A DNA stretch of 64,000 nucleotides, taken from assembly GCF_001649575.2 (NCBI RefSeq), contig NC_051446.1, forward strand, positions 24,602,118 through 24,666,117, in the 5' to 3' direction. This DNA is from Kryptolebias marmoratus. Lineage: Eukaryota; Chordata; Actinopteri; Cyprinodontiformes; Rivulidae. The translations under genes were made by a program, and so were the position numbers. Numbering within the stretch: the stretch's first letter is position 1; each line of letters begins with the position of its first letter. Shown in pieces: positions 10,693 to 22,627 of this stretch. Below the pieces are notes generated by a model. It saw only the letters and a program-made list of their open reading frames with translations. It did no database searches and was not told where the DNA came from.

Positions 10693-12930
10693 CTATGTGG
10701 CTTCCTCCGCTTTAGCAGCCGGCTCTGCGTCGCTCTGCTGTTTGACGTACTGCTGAAGCAGGACGGAGAGGTGGGCCGGGTGCCGCTGCAGCATGGAGGC
10801 TGTGCAGGAGGTCAGCATCGTCAGCCCGCTCACCAGCTCGCCCTGGACTACGGTCATCGACGGCAGTTTGGAGTACTTCACGAGGCTTTGCACGCTCAGC
10901 AACATGTCGTCTACGCAGGCGCCTGTGGAGAGACGAGCAAGGTGAAGAATCAAGGCTGCAGTATTTAAAACTCAACTGTGGGTCCAAACTTCTTTTTAAG
11001 TTAAAAACTGTTTGGCTTCATCTTTAAACCATAAAAAGCCAAAGCTGCTAACAGTTTAACATCCAGGAGCTCACTGAGGAACTGCAGCAGTCGTTTATTT
11101 CCTCCTACAGTCGAGGTTTCTTGACGTTTCACACGATCAAACTGTTCTCTCGTGCTGCAGAGACTCACCTAAAAGCACCATCTGTGGGCTGGCCCTCAGG
11201 GTGGACAGCATCTCCCTCACCTTCGGTTCTTTACTGACAAACAGAACGCTTGGACCGATGAACAGGGGAGCCATGTTGCAGTAAGAAGAATTACTCAGAA
11301 ACGACAGAGTCACCTGGGGGAAAACAATAAAATAAATAAAGCTCACACAGATAAAACTGGATGCAAGATGTGAAATAAAAGTTGCTCCAGAAAACAAGAC
11401 TACTAGTTCAGAAACTCTGTATTTGCAGGACAAATGAAGGTGTTCTTCGGTACATTTAAATTATTATGAAAATTTTTGGGCAGATATTCATCCTCACTGA
11501 AAATCCTTTTTACCTTTTTGGGGAAGAACTTGACACTGATGCCGTGTTTATGCAGCCTGTGCCTGAGGATCAGCATGTCCTCGGCGTTGCAGTTGTTGTT
11601 CTGAACGACGGCGATCATCCTGCAGTCCTCAAACACTTTCCTCAAATGGTTCTTCTGAAGTCGCATAAAACCATTTTCCTGATGGGTGAAAGAAGACGAG
11701 ACAGTGTTACAGCAAACATTCAAACTTCCAGCTTAAAACAAGGTTTCCATTGGACTTGTCTCCTAGTAAAGTTATAAAATAGTCAATTTATGAAAGTCCA
11801 ACACTAAAATAACTACTTTAAACTCAAACTGTTAATAACAGTATGTATACAAGAAAAACTGCTGCTTTTATGGAAGCTTTATTGTTCTGAAAACACTCAT
11901 TTAAAACAGGAGAGCAGTAAATTAGGCATGTTAGGTATTATCAAAGGTGGCGTGCTCTATTTGTAGGCAAAGGGAGGTTGAATATCTATGTTATTTAGAA
12001 ACAGTTACTTAGAGCAATGTCTGACTGAAAAACAAGGACACACACATCCTAAGACTTACATGAATGACAGCCAGTAATTACAAAAAAAAGAACAAAATAT
12101 ATTATCTGACAAGTGAAAAAGCAGCTGATGTCCTAAAAAACAAATAACTTTGGAAGATCTTCAGAAAGCCCTGAGAATTACAGATTAAAACCACTTCAAT
12201 CGTACAGTAAAGTCTGTTCAAACATTGGAGACATGGGTGACATTTTCATTGTTGAATTATCTGTTATGTAAAGAACCACTGGGTGCATCTGTGGTTCCAT
12301 GAGGGGTTTAAGCAGTGAAACAAGCATGTAAAGGTATTTGCTGTCACGTTTTTTTGTCTACTGGAGGTAAAAACAAGTGTCTGCTCTGTTAAGAAGTCGT
12401 ACCAATTTTCCCAGCTGCACTATTTCATGTGTGAACCTTCAGTGAATGCAGAGGTTGTCTGATGGGGTCTTTCACCATCATATCCTGGCTTTAAACCACG
12501 GGAACGCGGAGTTGCAGTTACCTCCTGGTCTTCTTGGCTTTTTGACGGATAGGCTCCCGGAGGAGCTCCCCGGACCGGAGGGACGTACTGTGTGACGGCC
12601 AGGAGCTTCTGTTTGAGGAAGGGAATGGGTTTCCTGTGCCGGGTCACAGCCTTGGAGCCGTGCCGGACACTCTGAGTCAAAGGCAGCCATCCTGAAAGCC
12701 ACAAAAGTTTGCTTAATGACTGTTGAAATCACCGGCTTCAAAGCTAAGCTAAGCTAACCCATCGCGGCTAACCGCACAATATTTAAGATTTCCAATTGAA
12801 GCAGAGCTAACGATGCTAACAGTAACCACTCCTATAAACTAACCAACACATCACAAATACATAAAAAATACAATTTCATAAGTTATTTACCATGTTTTGG
12901 TAGCAACTTCGCACACAAGGTCGCCGCCAT
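10693..12930 (-). CDS. mrpl10: Large ribosomal subunit protein uL10m, mitochondrial (MRPL10)
   Basis: Five exons join in phase: 12930-12891, 12691-12522, 11678-11514, 11313-11169 and 10922-10693, giving 249 aa (human about 261). The start is the ATG at 12930 (MAATLCAKLLPKH), the head of a basic mitochondrial presequence. Family landmarks are in order: VRHGSKAVTRHRKPIPFLKQ, LRKVFEDCRMIAVVQNNN, ILRHRLHKHGISVKFFPKK, VLFVSKEPKVREMLSTLR and VKYSKLPSMTVVQGELVSGL. uL10m forms the stalk base that carries bL12m dimers and recruits translation factors on the mitoribosome. The stop TAG ends a short acidic tail (AEPAAKAEEAT). The gene shares a short promoter region with pnpo. All introns are GT/AG. Confidence 0.96.
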
Positions 12931-13365
12931 CTTTTTCTACAGGCAAACGTCATCAGTAAGTGACGGAGAGACGAGTGCTGCGTTCACGTACATATAAAAA
13001 ACGGATCATTAATCCAGATAAATTAAAATTCGGTCCTGATATCAATGTATTAATTGATTAGGTTTAAATCTATTTAACAAAAATACAATAAATGAAGTAG
13101 TATTGATTACAGAGTAACGTCAATTATCTTAAAAAGCGCAGCAAGATAATAAAACACATTTTACCTGAAGGCCTCACAACTTACTGACGTACATTTTTAG
13201 TCTTAACTTTTATCTCAGGCATTAAAATCGCTAATTATTTTTGCAAATACAAATATATGCATCTTTAATTTAGTGTTAGGTTAAAACCTTTTTGCTGAAA
13301 AGGCGAAGGCTTGTTTGTAGTTTTTACGTAATGGTGATTACGTCAGAGTCGTTTTGACAAGCAGC
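12931..13365. promoter_or_regulatory. Bidirectional promoter between mrpl10 and pnpo
   Basis: The start codons of mrpl10 (-) and pnpo (+) are 435 bp apart. The interval holds CRE/ATF-like TTACGTCA at about 13338 and TGACGTAC near 13185. The mrpl10 start codon lies in GAAAAAGATGGCGGCGACC, a YY1-like AAGATGGCGGC element common at mitochondrial-protein gene starts. No TATA box is placed convincingly. The factor assignments are motif-based inference. Confidence 0.6.
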
Positions 13366-16300
13366 ATGAGGCGCATACTCAGTACGAAGATATTAAAGCA
13401 TTTCAGCTTGTTGGGCAGAAATCTCCCCTCCTCTCATACCTCCGTGCCTGTGGGGAAACCAAACGTTTTGGGGCTGTTTTTTTGCACTAAGAAGGCGAGT
13501 GGCAGCAGCGGGATGGACCTGAGTAACATGAGGAAGAAATACAAAGCAGATGAAGAGGTGAGGAACATTCAGCCAGGAATGTTGCACCGAGTTGAGCAAT
13601 TAAAGCAATCAGTAATCGTGCAGTGGAACTGCAAGGTCATGAAGCTTCTGTTAGGAGGCTGCATGTCATTTCAGCTTGATTTGGACTAATGTTCTGCAGC
13701 CTGCAGAGTCAAAAAGCTTCATCAGATCTTATGGAAATGAGGTCTGCAGGAAGTTTGATTTCTTTCAGCAAACAGGTACAAACTTCATAACGAAAAAATA
13801 CTTATGTTTCATCATGAAACGAGTCATTTAACCCAAAACCGATGTCCCAAGCAGCTTCTCATTCTTTCAGGCTGAAGGTCACAGAAGAATCAAATAAATG
13901 ATCTGAATCAAGCAAACTGAGCAGGTTTGGGCTGAGAACTGAAAGGATGGCGCTAAACCTAAAAGTAAAAAACGGAATCTCTATGAAAATCACTTCAACA
14001 TTTGCAAATGTGTAACTGAAAAATGCTAGAAGGCACAGAGATGTGTAAAAGTCCAACTAACTCTGAGAATCAGTTTTCCTGGATGAAGTGATCGCCTCGT
14101 TAGGACCTGGGATTCCTTCAATTATCAGGGTCATGTGACCTCCCAAAACCCTCAGGACTTAGACAAGCTGAAAATGTCAGGATCTATTGGTCTCAAGCTG
14201 TAAAAGAAAAGTTTGTGTTGTCAGCTTGGTTTATGTCCGTCCATCCATTTTTTAAAAGTTTTTGAGTTCCTTTACCGGCTTCTTCTTCAGTTTGGTTCAT
14301 AGATCAGCCTAAAACAATCTCAACACCTTTGGGATCTCCTGGAGAAGACTTTAAAGAGCAGAGCAACGATGTTGCAGGATGACACCCTCAGAGTGTACAC
14401 TTCAAACTTTGCCTCAGCAAAGGCCGTAAACCCACATTCGGTCATGTGATCGGCTGGTTTGTTTCCAGTGCTTCGAGGAGAGCCAGCTCGTGTCTCTGGA
14501 CCCCATCCAGCAGTTTGGAAACTGGTTCGATGAGGCGACCAAGTGTCCCGAGATCGGAGAGGCCAACGCCATGTGCATCGCTACTGCCACCAGGTAGGTA
14601 CCGCCAGCACCCGGGCTGAATAAAAGTCAGAGTTTTTCCTGTTTCTCGTGGTTCAACCTCCCCTCTGCCCGATCAGAGACGGGCGTCCATCTGCTCGGAT
14701 GGTTCTGCTGAAAGGCTACAGCAACGAAGGTTTCCGTTTCTTCACAAACTATGAGAGCAGGAAGGGTGTTGAGCTGGTAAGGAACCGTTCCTGATTTCCC
14801 CTTTGCCTCCGGCGGTGGGCCATAATAGGCTGTTTGAAGGTTTTAGCAGAGATTAGGATATTATATCATTTATTTAATTTGTTCTTTGGCTCATGGATGA
14901 GGTTTATTAGCTGGTTAGTTTCTGGTGCAGTGAGGTGATAAAGAAGCTGATTGATAAACTGATTGATTGGTTTGCAGGACAGTAATCCTCACGCCTGCCT
15001 GGTTTTCTACTGGGAGCCTTTGAACAGACAGGTGGAGCAACTTTACTCTAAATCGACCTCCTAATCGTTGACTCTTCCCCGTCTCGAGGCTCAGCTCGCT
15101 CTCTTTTTAACTCGTAGATCCGGATCGAAGGCTCCGTGGAGAAAATTCCCCGCCAGAGTTCCTGCGAGTATTTCCAGTCGCGGCCGAAGAGCAGCCAGAT
15201 CGGCGCCGCTGTGAGCCGACAGAGCCGCCCGATTCCCAGCAGAGACGTAAGAACCACAAATACAGATTCAGGCATGTGTGAGAGGCCCAGAGGATCAACT
15301 TTGACCTTTTCTTTTAGTATTTAAGGCAGAAAAATGCAGAACTGGAGAAGAAGTACAAAGACACAGAGGTACCGATGCCCAACGACTGGTGAGCTGCACT
15401 TTTTAATCTTTAAGAACTAAAAACTAAAACAGTTTACTGTTAACGAGTCTAAATGTTTAATCTGTACATTTTAAAAGGGAATTAAACGAAAGAATTCAAC
15501 AGTCTTTAATAATAAGCAGAGCTCCATGTTGTTCTGTTAATTAAAAATCTTTATTATAAACAAAAACAGACAGGAAAAGAAAATATTACTTTAAATGAAC
15601 TGTGATATTTTTACTCCTAAAACATTTATAATAGCCATTTTTGTTTAAGACCGTGATTTATATTTAAATATTTTCGCTTTTTAGTCTTTTAAATGTGTTC
15701 CCTGCAGACTTGTAATAGTTTTATTTTTGTATAAAATTTATTTATTCAAATAAATAAATAAATAACTAAGCTACAATAAGGAGGACTGAAAATGACAAAA
15801 TTAAGAATAACTATTAAAAAAAAATCTACAAATGGCTCAAAAAATGCACAAAGATGCCAATAAATTCAAGTCTAATGTCTATTTAAATATGTTTTATATT
15901 TATTTTACAATGTATTACTAAATGTAATCACTGTAGTTTTGTTATTTAACTGTTTTTTGTTTGTTTTGTTGCATTCCCACTCCTCTATTTATGTAGATTT
16001 TTTTAAATTTAGCGGTGTACTTTTCCTCTGTTATTTATTTAGTTTTATCTTTTATTTATTTTTCCTCTAAACTACGATCTTTTTATTCATAAAATACATT
16101 TCTTATGATAAAGAAATCAGTGATTTTGTGAATTAAACTACAGCAGGAAAACTGGAGACTTTTTTTTCAACAAACAAATTTATTAAAATTAGGGTGAAAT
16201 TTTCAAACTGTGTTAAAAACAGAATATAATGAAACTAAAACTAGAAACACTCAGAGAGCACAAACCACCAAGACCCATGGTTATGATGTCATAACGGGGC

Positions 16301-16887
16301 TGATGACATCATAATCGTGCAACTCATCATGTGATGTCATCACTGAGTGCAAACCTCCTGCTCGGTCATAGGGTCATTAAAAGATTGCAGGAGGCGGACC
16401 GTGACCCCGATCAGCACCAGAATTTAATCATTTCTTCTTTGTGACCGCCTCAACATTTTCTGAGAATTTCATTAAAATCTGTTTTCTTGTTTTTTTAATA
16501 ATCTCGTGCACAAACAGCCAAACAAATACTCCTGAAATCCTCCTCCTCCTTGGCGGAGGTCGATAAGAATAAAATACAGAAATGGTGATAAAGATGAGTA
16601 GGTATATAAATAAGGATAGAATTTTTTGGCAATATATTGTATTTATGGAGACGTTTATTTTTTATGTGTTCCTGATTTTGGCTCCTCCATCCTTTTATTA
16701 TCTGTCGTTTCCGTGGTGATTCAGGGGCGGCTACGTGGTCAAACCATATTCCATGGAGTTCTGGCAGGGTCAGACCAACCGGCTTCACGACCGGATTGTT
16801 TTCACCCGGAAGGAGGTCGGAGAGAAGCTGGGAGAGCTCCAGCAGGAAGCAGCGGGAGGATGGGTGTTCCAGCGTCTCTCTCCGTGA
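13366..16887 (+). CDS. pnpo: Pyridoxamine/pyridoxine 5'-phosphate oxidase
   Basis: Seven exons join in phase: 13366-13557, 14469-14593, 14677-14776, 14978-15031, 15118-15246, 15318-15388 and 16725-16887 (277 aa; human 261). The FMN enzyme oxidises PNP and PMP to pyridoxal 5'-phosphate. Landmarks: [15 protein letters not shown] at the N-terminus, [20 protein letters not shown] and [20 protein letters not shown] in the FMN-binding barrel, [35 protein letters not shown], and the C-terminal signature [16 protein letters not shown], whose RLHDR carries substrate- and FMN-contacting residues. The start is the ATG at 13366; the first 50 residues are a poorly conserved leader that could be a targeting sequence. 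The protein ends WVFQRLSP, like the human RLAP end. Intron 6 (1.3 kb) is plain AT-rich sequence. Confidence 0.96.
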
Positions 16888-16952
16888 GAACCTGAGCAGA
16901 ACCTGAGCAGAACCCGAGCAGAACCCGAGCAGAACCTGAGCAGAACCTCAGG
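16888..16952. repeat. 11-bp minisatellite directly after the pnpo stop codon
   Basis: Five to six units of GAACCTGAGCA (variant GAACCCGAGCA) begin at once after the TGA, inside the short 3' UTR of about 110 bp. Confidence 0.85.
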
Positions 16953-16989
16953 TGACGGCGGTCCTGAATGTCGTGTGATCGTTACCTGA

Positions 16990-16995
16990 AATAAA
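16990..16995 (+). other. pnpo: Polyadenylation signal of pnpo
   Basis: AATAAA in TGAAATAAAACC, 103 bases after the stop codon. Confidence 0.7.
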
Positions 16996-16999
16996 ACCA

Positions 17000-19280
17000 T
17001 CTAAAGGTAGAGCTGAAAACCATTCCATGTTTGTTGAGCATCACTGTGAAGTCTTATTATAAAACAGAAAAGTTCTGTTTTTCATTCATTTTAGGAGGAA
17101 AATTAATGATTTTAGGGACATTTTTGTGGAAAAAAGGATCCATTTAATCCCAAATAAATGCACAAAGTTACCACTTCATTAGATACACGTCGTCAGGTAA
17201 ACAAAAAGTTTTATTTGTTAAATTAGCTGTTATGTTTTGGACCTTTTTTATGTGTGAATGATAGTTGAGTCAAAAGTTCAGAGACTTAAACAGAAAAAAA
17301 ACATTTTAAGAAAGTGAAACAAAAACATTTTAAGAGAATTTAAAAAGCTGCTTAGACAGAAAATATAAAGAACAAGTCTGTATCTGATTTAATTCCTAAT
17401 TTTATTTACTACCCAAATCAAAGTTAAATAAGAATGAAATCCTGGTAATAAATGAAGATGTACAACACTTTGGGACAAAAATAATAATAAAAAAACCTCC
17501 ATAAATCTTTTATTCAATACTTTGTTTTAAAATTTGACATTTTTTATGAACAAAAAAAATGTTTCCAACAATTTTAACACAAAAAAGATATTAGTGACAG
17601 TAAGATTAACTATTAGAAACAATATTATAACACATATATTATATCTAATTCCAGTCGGTAATCTGAGACGCACTTTTTAAGATTATTTATGTCATTTTAG
17701 CGTTTAAGTAGAATTAATAAATTAGTAATTAGGGTGCCTAAATGTTTCTTTAATATTTGGGTTTCTTGTCTGTGTTGTTATTTCTGATTGAGATTCAATA
17801 AAAGTTGCTGCTGATAAAACCTTTTACTGACACCGAACCTGCGGATGTTGTCTCGTAACAAATGTTTCGCTTTGAAATGGTTGTTTTAAAATAAACGAGT
17901 AATAAAGTTTAATTTTTAACAGAAAGACTTCGTGTTTGACCAGCAGGTGTCAGCAGAGCCTCACAGAAAAGTCAAATCATCTGAGAAAAGGAGGATTTCT
18001 GATCCTCGGATTCTGCTCCATTAATAAAATATGGAAGCGCCACGGCGAGCATCGGATATCCGTGTCTGTTTACGGTCTCCACGGCAACACAGGCTCAGGT
18101 GAAACACCTTGATTAAAAAAAAAAAAAAAAGATCTCTCTGAGATCAGCTTGTGAGAAGTGGCAGCCATCTGACGGAGGTTCGGTCTAAAAATGCAAATAA
18201 ATCTTTCATGTTGCAGCATTTTTTCCTCTTTATTTAAAACTAAATGTCACAAAAAAGATGTTCTGGAAACATCTAAACCCAGAAATTTACAATTCGTGAT
18301 CAAAATGTACAATATTTGAAATCTGTCTGTTACTTATTCAGTATAAAAAGCACAAATTTAAGCAAATATTATTCTACCAAAATTAAAAATATCAAGTTAA
18401 AAAGCATTAAAGCATTCTTTAAGTGACTTTAAAAACATACAAAGTATTTGGACCATTGTTGATGAAATATTGTTAGTAATAATAATAATAAACGGAACTG
18501 GGAGGTGAGGATAATTCTACGAGTTAAACTTAAATTTGCAATAAATTTACAATTAAATTCAGGAATTTCAAAAATAAAAGAAGTTATAAAAAATTCTCCA
18601 GGATTAAAGACTCAAATTTACCAGAAAAAAGGAAAAAAACTCATTTTGGGTTTATTTATTCCTGAGTTTTTACATACATTTACCACTTGGGGAAAATCCA
18701 GATGTCTGTTTTGTAAAGAAATAAGATTTAAATCCTAAAAATTTACTTTTTTCACCAGTTTGTCTTTATGATATTAGAAAAAGGCAGTTTTATTCTCGTA
18801 CATTTGTGTTTAATCATGAAAAGTTTACATTTTCTCACATATTTAAGATTTTCCAACATCTAGAAGCTTTCTTAGAAGATTTTTCTTCGTATTTTTCCCC
18901 ACCCATCAACGTTTTTATTATTATTTTTGTTTTCAATGGCCCCTAACACGCCGTTGTAAAAACATTACTTGGGAAAAAAAAACTTTTTAATTTTAGGAAA
19001 TCTTTGAAAATTAGTCATTATCTTAAACACTTTGTTTGGCCTCAAACCTTCAGAATGTGAGTATTTACCACAATGTTTCAGGCACAGTCTTTAAAATGAA
19101 ACTTTTATTTGGTTTGGTCATAAAATCATAATAAAATTGACTTTTTATTTTAATAAAACACAAAAAGAAAAAACTAAATATATTATAATAATAAGAAATT
19201 TACAACATTGTGACTGAAAATGGATGACTTTAAACTTTATTGACGTTTCAGTGATTGTTTCTTGAAATGTTCTCACGCCG
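17000..19280. other. Gene-free AT-rich spacer
   Basis: Between pnpo and the Tc1-like remnant I see no coding exon, RNA gene or recognisable transposon, only AT-rich sequence, a poly-A run at 18114-18130 and scattered AATAAA words. Confidence 0.5.
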
Positions 19281-20225
19281 GTCACTTTATTAGGTTCACC
19301 TGTTCAGGTGCTCGTTAACACAAACAGCTAATCAGCCAATCACGGGGCAGCAGCTCGTTAGGCTTCTAATGAGGTGAAAACGATTTAAAGGTATGAAATC
19401 AAACATAAAAAAGTTCTCCTGAACTTTATTAAAAGGACAGAGTTTGAAAGAAGTTTTCCACATATGTGTTTCTTTAATGCGGGTCCACACTCAACGTAAA
19501 CAATGCACAAATCCGCTGAAAACCACCTGGAAGTTTGAGTCACGTGACCAACCTACATTAGGCCGGCTGAATCCGTCAAAACTGAAATCTCAGAGAAAAA
19601 TACGAGTGAATCTGTAAATTTTGGAGATCAAGCAGGGAGGTGGAGCGCCATAAAGACGGAGCGTGGCTTTTACAAAACCTCTGGACCGTTAAGTTTACCG
19701 GACTTACAGACTGATTGTTGACCAGTTTTCAGTCACTTCAGCTGTTTTCGAAGGTAAACAAACACATGGTAGTTGGCAGCTGGTCACAAGTTTTAATTTA
19801 AACCATCGATGTGAGAAAAATATTGCATGGATGAAGTTTATTTTGTTGTCTGGGCTTTAGGAGTTTGCGGTGAGTACCTTCAGGTGGCTTTGAACGTGGC
19901 GTGGTTGTAGGTCAGAGGAGAATGGGCAGACTGGTTGGAGGTGAGATGAAGCTGAAGACCCCCCCGGCTGCCCCTCCTGTCGGCTGAGAACAGGAAACCT
20001 GGACAAGAAGAGGTTGGACGAACCTCTCCTGGTGCCTTGGACTCCAGACCTCAGTCGAACCCAGCTCCTCTGGGATGGAACGGCAGATGAGCTGCAGCTT
20101 GGACCAAAGTCTCTGGGAATGTTCCCGACGCCTCGTTGGATCTGCGCCCTGAAGAACGAAGGCAGTTCTGAAGGCGGAACGGGGTCCGACCCGGTTCTAG
20201 CAAGGTGTACCTAATAAAGTGGCTG
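19281..20225 (+). mobile_element. Tc1-like DNA transposon remnant with a nested family B repeat
   Basis: Both ends survive as inverted repeats: GTCACTTTATTAGGTTCACC at the left and AAGGTGTACCTAATAAAGTG at the right. Inside are degraded plus-strand transposase stretches: GAACGTGGCGTGGTTGT and GGTCAGAGGAGAATGGGCAG near 19890-19925, CTCCTGTCGGCTGAGAACAG near 19973, and GAAGGCAGTTCTGAAGGCG near 20157. The middle of the transposase is deleted. About 490 bp of an unrelated dispersed repeat (family B, 19390-19870) sits between the left end and the coding remnant. Confidence 0.75.
19390..19870 (+). repeat. Dispersed repeat family B, copy inside a Tc1 remnant
   Basis: It shares CACTCAACGTAAAC, TTGAGTCACGTGAC, CCTACATTAG and GGTAAACAAACACATGGTA with stretches at 41815-42130 (opposite strand), 48390-48690, 53215-53650 (opposite strand) and 59375-59600. 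No coding frame or terminal repeats were found. Confidence 0.65.
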
Positions 20226-20375
20226 GCGGGTTTACGGACTTAAACTCCTTGAAATCAGAAGGAAGTTGCCTCCAGAAGTGATCTGTGGACATCTAAAGAT
20301 TTGGTTCCTGATCCGGTGTGTGTGATCGTTGGTACAGTATCTACCTGAACTCCTTTATGACACATTTCTGATCTG

Positions 20376-20699
20376 CTATATGTCAGTCTTGTTTTTATGG
20401 TTCTCGTCACTGAGGTGGTTCTCCGCGAACAGGCTGGGGTTCTCGGCCAGCGTGGCTCGGACCTTCTTCTTCTCCTTGAAGCGACCGGAGTGGGAGACCT
20501 TGACGTGGCGCCCCTTGGTGGCAGATTTGTCCACGATCTTCTCCAGCTTGGCGTTTAACTGGCTGTCCTTGCTGTCGGCGGACGGGTTCGGCTGCTCCTT
20601 GTTGTTGCTGCCATGCTCCGCCGGGATCTCGTACAGAACTTTGGGCTCAGATTTCTTCTTGCGTAGGAAGGTCAGCTTCCACCAGCTTGAGTCAGCCAT
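20376..20699 (-). CDS. prr15l: Proline-rich protein 15-like
   Basis: A single coding exon of 107 aa (human PRR15L about 102). The start is the ATG at 20699 ([20 protein letters not shown]); an upstream in-frame ATG lies in the 5' UTR, separated by an apparent acceptor (TTTTTCAG near 20731), so the real 5' UTR is spliced. The family core is intact: [41 protein letters not shown] and [20 protein letters not shown]. The biochemical function of the family is unknown; the small basic protein lacks membrane segments or an enzymatic fold that I can see. The neighbour order pnpo-prr15l-cdk5rap3 and its antisense orientation support the name. Confidence 0.93.
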   Translation of the reverse strand: MADSSWWKLTFLRKKKSEPKVLYEIPAEHGSNNKEQPNPSADSKDSQLNAKLEKIVDKSATKGRHVKVSHSGRFKEKKKVRATLAENPSLFAENHLSDENHKNKTDI

Positions 20700-20856
20700 G
20701 ATGGCACCGACAGAGAGACTGGAGGACCGACCTGAAAAACACACAGGGAACACCCGTCACCAACAGATGATACGCCGAGGGCTGGGCAGGTGCAGATAGA
20801 CCTTTGGAAACATAAAAATGACTTTAGTTTGGTCGATTATACAGATATTTGGTGTT

Positions 20857-21018
20857 CAGTCCTGGTCCTGGACCATCCTGCAGGTTTTAGATGTTTCTCT
20901 GCTCTTCAACAGGTCTTCAAGTTCTGCAGAAGTCTGTTAATCCCTCATTTATTCAGATCAGGTGAGTTAAAGCAGAGAAACACCTAAAACCTGCAGGACG
21001 GTCCTCCAGGACCGGTGC
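20857..21018. mobile_element. hAT-type foldback MITE, copy 1
   Basis: The two arms are nearly complementary: GTCCTGGACCATCCTGCAGG opens it and CCTGCAGGACGGTCCTCCAG closes it, with GATGTTTCTCTGCT matched by AGCAGAGAAACA inside. Two further copies lie at 33538-33695 and 60923-61134. Confidence 0.7.
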
Positions 21019-21159
21019 AGCTGATCGACCTGATTTAAGATGGCCACCGAGACTAATCAACCCTAGCCTTCTTCATTTGAAGAAAGGCAGTTTTTCTAGA
21101 TGATATAGCTTTTTCAACACTTATGGTAATTTATTTCAGGAGGCGGAGCTTTCTAGTAC

Positions 21160-21430
21160 AAGTCTCTGTTTTAAAGTCTTTGTTTAAAGTCTTTATTTTA
21201 GTCTTTGTTTTAAAGTCTTTTAAAGTCTTGGTTTTAAACTCTTTGTTTTAAAGTCTTTATTTTAAAGTCTTGGTTTTAAACTCTTTGTTTTAAAGGCTGT
21301 TTTAAAGTCTTTGTTTTAAAGTCTCTGTTTTAAAGTCTCGGTTTTAAAGTCTTTATTTTAAAGTCTTTTAAAGTCTCTGTTTTAAAGTCTTTATTTTAAA
21401 ATCTTTTAAAGTCTCTGTTTTAAAGTGTTT
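21160..21430. repeat. Minisatellite of 14-15 bp units
   Basis: About 17 imperfect units of TTTTAAAGTCTTTG, with variants CTCTG, CTCGG and CTTGG in the last bases and several truncated units. It lies in the prr15l-cdk5rap3 spacer. Confidence 0.9.
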
Positions 21431-22024
21431 ATTTTATTATTTTGTTCAGGGTGAAGCTGAGAGTTGACAGATTCGAGGTCAGGCTCTGTGTGGAATTTCA
21501 GGAAGGGGTTGTAATATTTTAAACCCTTAAACTTTAAAAGATTTTCTTCCGTCTCACATTTTTCACACACATATCTGGAGCCAACTGATGGACCTTGGAC
21601 TCTAAATAACTGAGCAGAACTGATATAGAGTGAGTTGAAGAAAAGTTTTAAAGCTCCTGAAAAATGACTTCATCATCAGCGAACCTACTTTGCGTTGATG
21701 GGATGAGAAAATGTGCCCGTGGTCATTTCCTGTGGAGGTAATGACTTCCATCTCCTGACGCGCAGCTTCATATCATCATGACTGTGGAAATGTGCTGCTT
21801 TTATTCACTCATCTTTCTGTTTCAGCTGCTTCTCTTCTGCCCTCTCACACCTTCTCTTCTTACACTGATGCTTCACATTTAGCTTGTTTTTCTATAATTA
21901 TTTAATTATCTTAAGCCAGTCCAGTTCCTTTTCCTTTAATTTGTTCAGAAGTTGCGTTGCTTTCAGTTTTCTGTAGCCTTTAATGGGCTTTTCCTTTTAA
22001 AGTGTTTTAATTGTTTTAGTTAAA

Positions 22025-22175
22025 ATCACAAAAATAGCTATAATTCTGGCCATGTTACAGATATTAGGCTAAAATTTGGTGTGGTAGTAGCTGAGAGTCA
22101 TCCACCACATATACTCTACAGCTTCGTCATTTCTCATCATCAGATGATCTGGAAATAAAGGCGGCGAGCAATTTT
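22025..22175 (+). repeat. Dispersed repeat family A, 3' part
   Basis: It carries AAATTTGGTGTGGTAGTAGC and TGAGAGTCATCCACC of the family A unit, ending close to the start of the family C copy at 22213. Confidence 0.7.
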
Positions 22176-22212
22176 AAATTAAATTTCACTTTAACCAGAA
22201 GATTTGTGAAAA

Positions 22213-22627
22213 CCAGTAAAGGGAATTTATTTTATTTTCCAAAATGTAATTTTAAACAGAAAATATCCTCAGCTGACCAAAGTGCTGAACAGGATATAAA
22301 ATAAATGATGAATAATTATTAAATTAACGTGAAAAAGTAGTTTTTTTCTGTGAAAACGCCGACAGCCGAAGGATTATGAGGAAATCTGTTGCAGGTGAAA
22401 CTGAAACTGTAAAAATAAAACAAAAACAGAGGCTAAAATTAGCAGCTAAAGGTAGCAAAAAAGTAGCTGAAAGCTATATTTATCAGGACAGGAGTTGGAA
22501 GCTAAAACCAGGAGAACAGCAGCTAAAAGCTAAAGATGCTAAAGCAGATTTTCAAGGAACTGAAAAGATTTCAGTGCATTTCTGTGAGACATGGATCAAA
22601 AAGTGTAAAAGCTACAAAAACAAGCAC
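22213..22627 (+). repeat. Family C repeat, left arm of a 415-bp inverted pair
   Basis: Over its whole length this stretch is the reverse complement of 25561-25956 with only modest divergence. Matching landmarks include CCTCAGCTGACCAAAGTGCT, AAACGCCGACAGCCGAAGGA, GAGGAAATCTGTTGCAG and GAGACATGGATCAAAAAGT. The centre holds the AGCTAAAA-rich tract of family C. An accidental open frame across it is not a gene. Confidence 0.85.

Noticed and set aside
20014..20214. A 66-aa plus-strand frame near prr15l (MDEPLLVPWTPDLSRTQLLW).
   Set aside because: It falls inside the degraded Tc1 remnant and its end matches the known Tc1 3' noncoding words.
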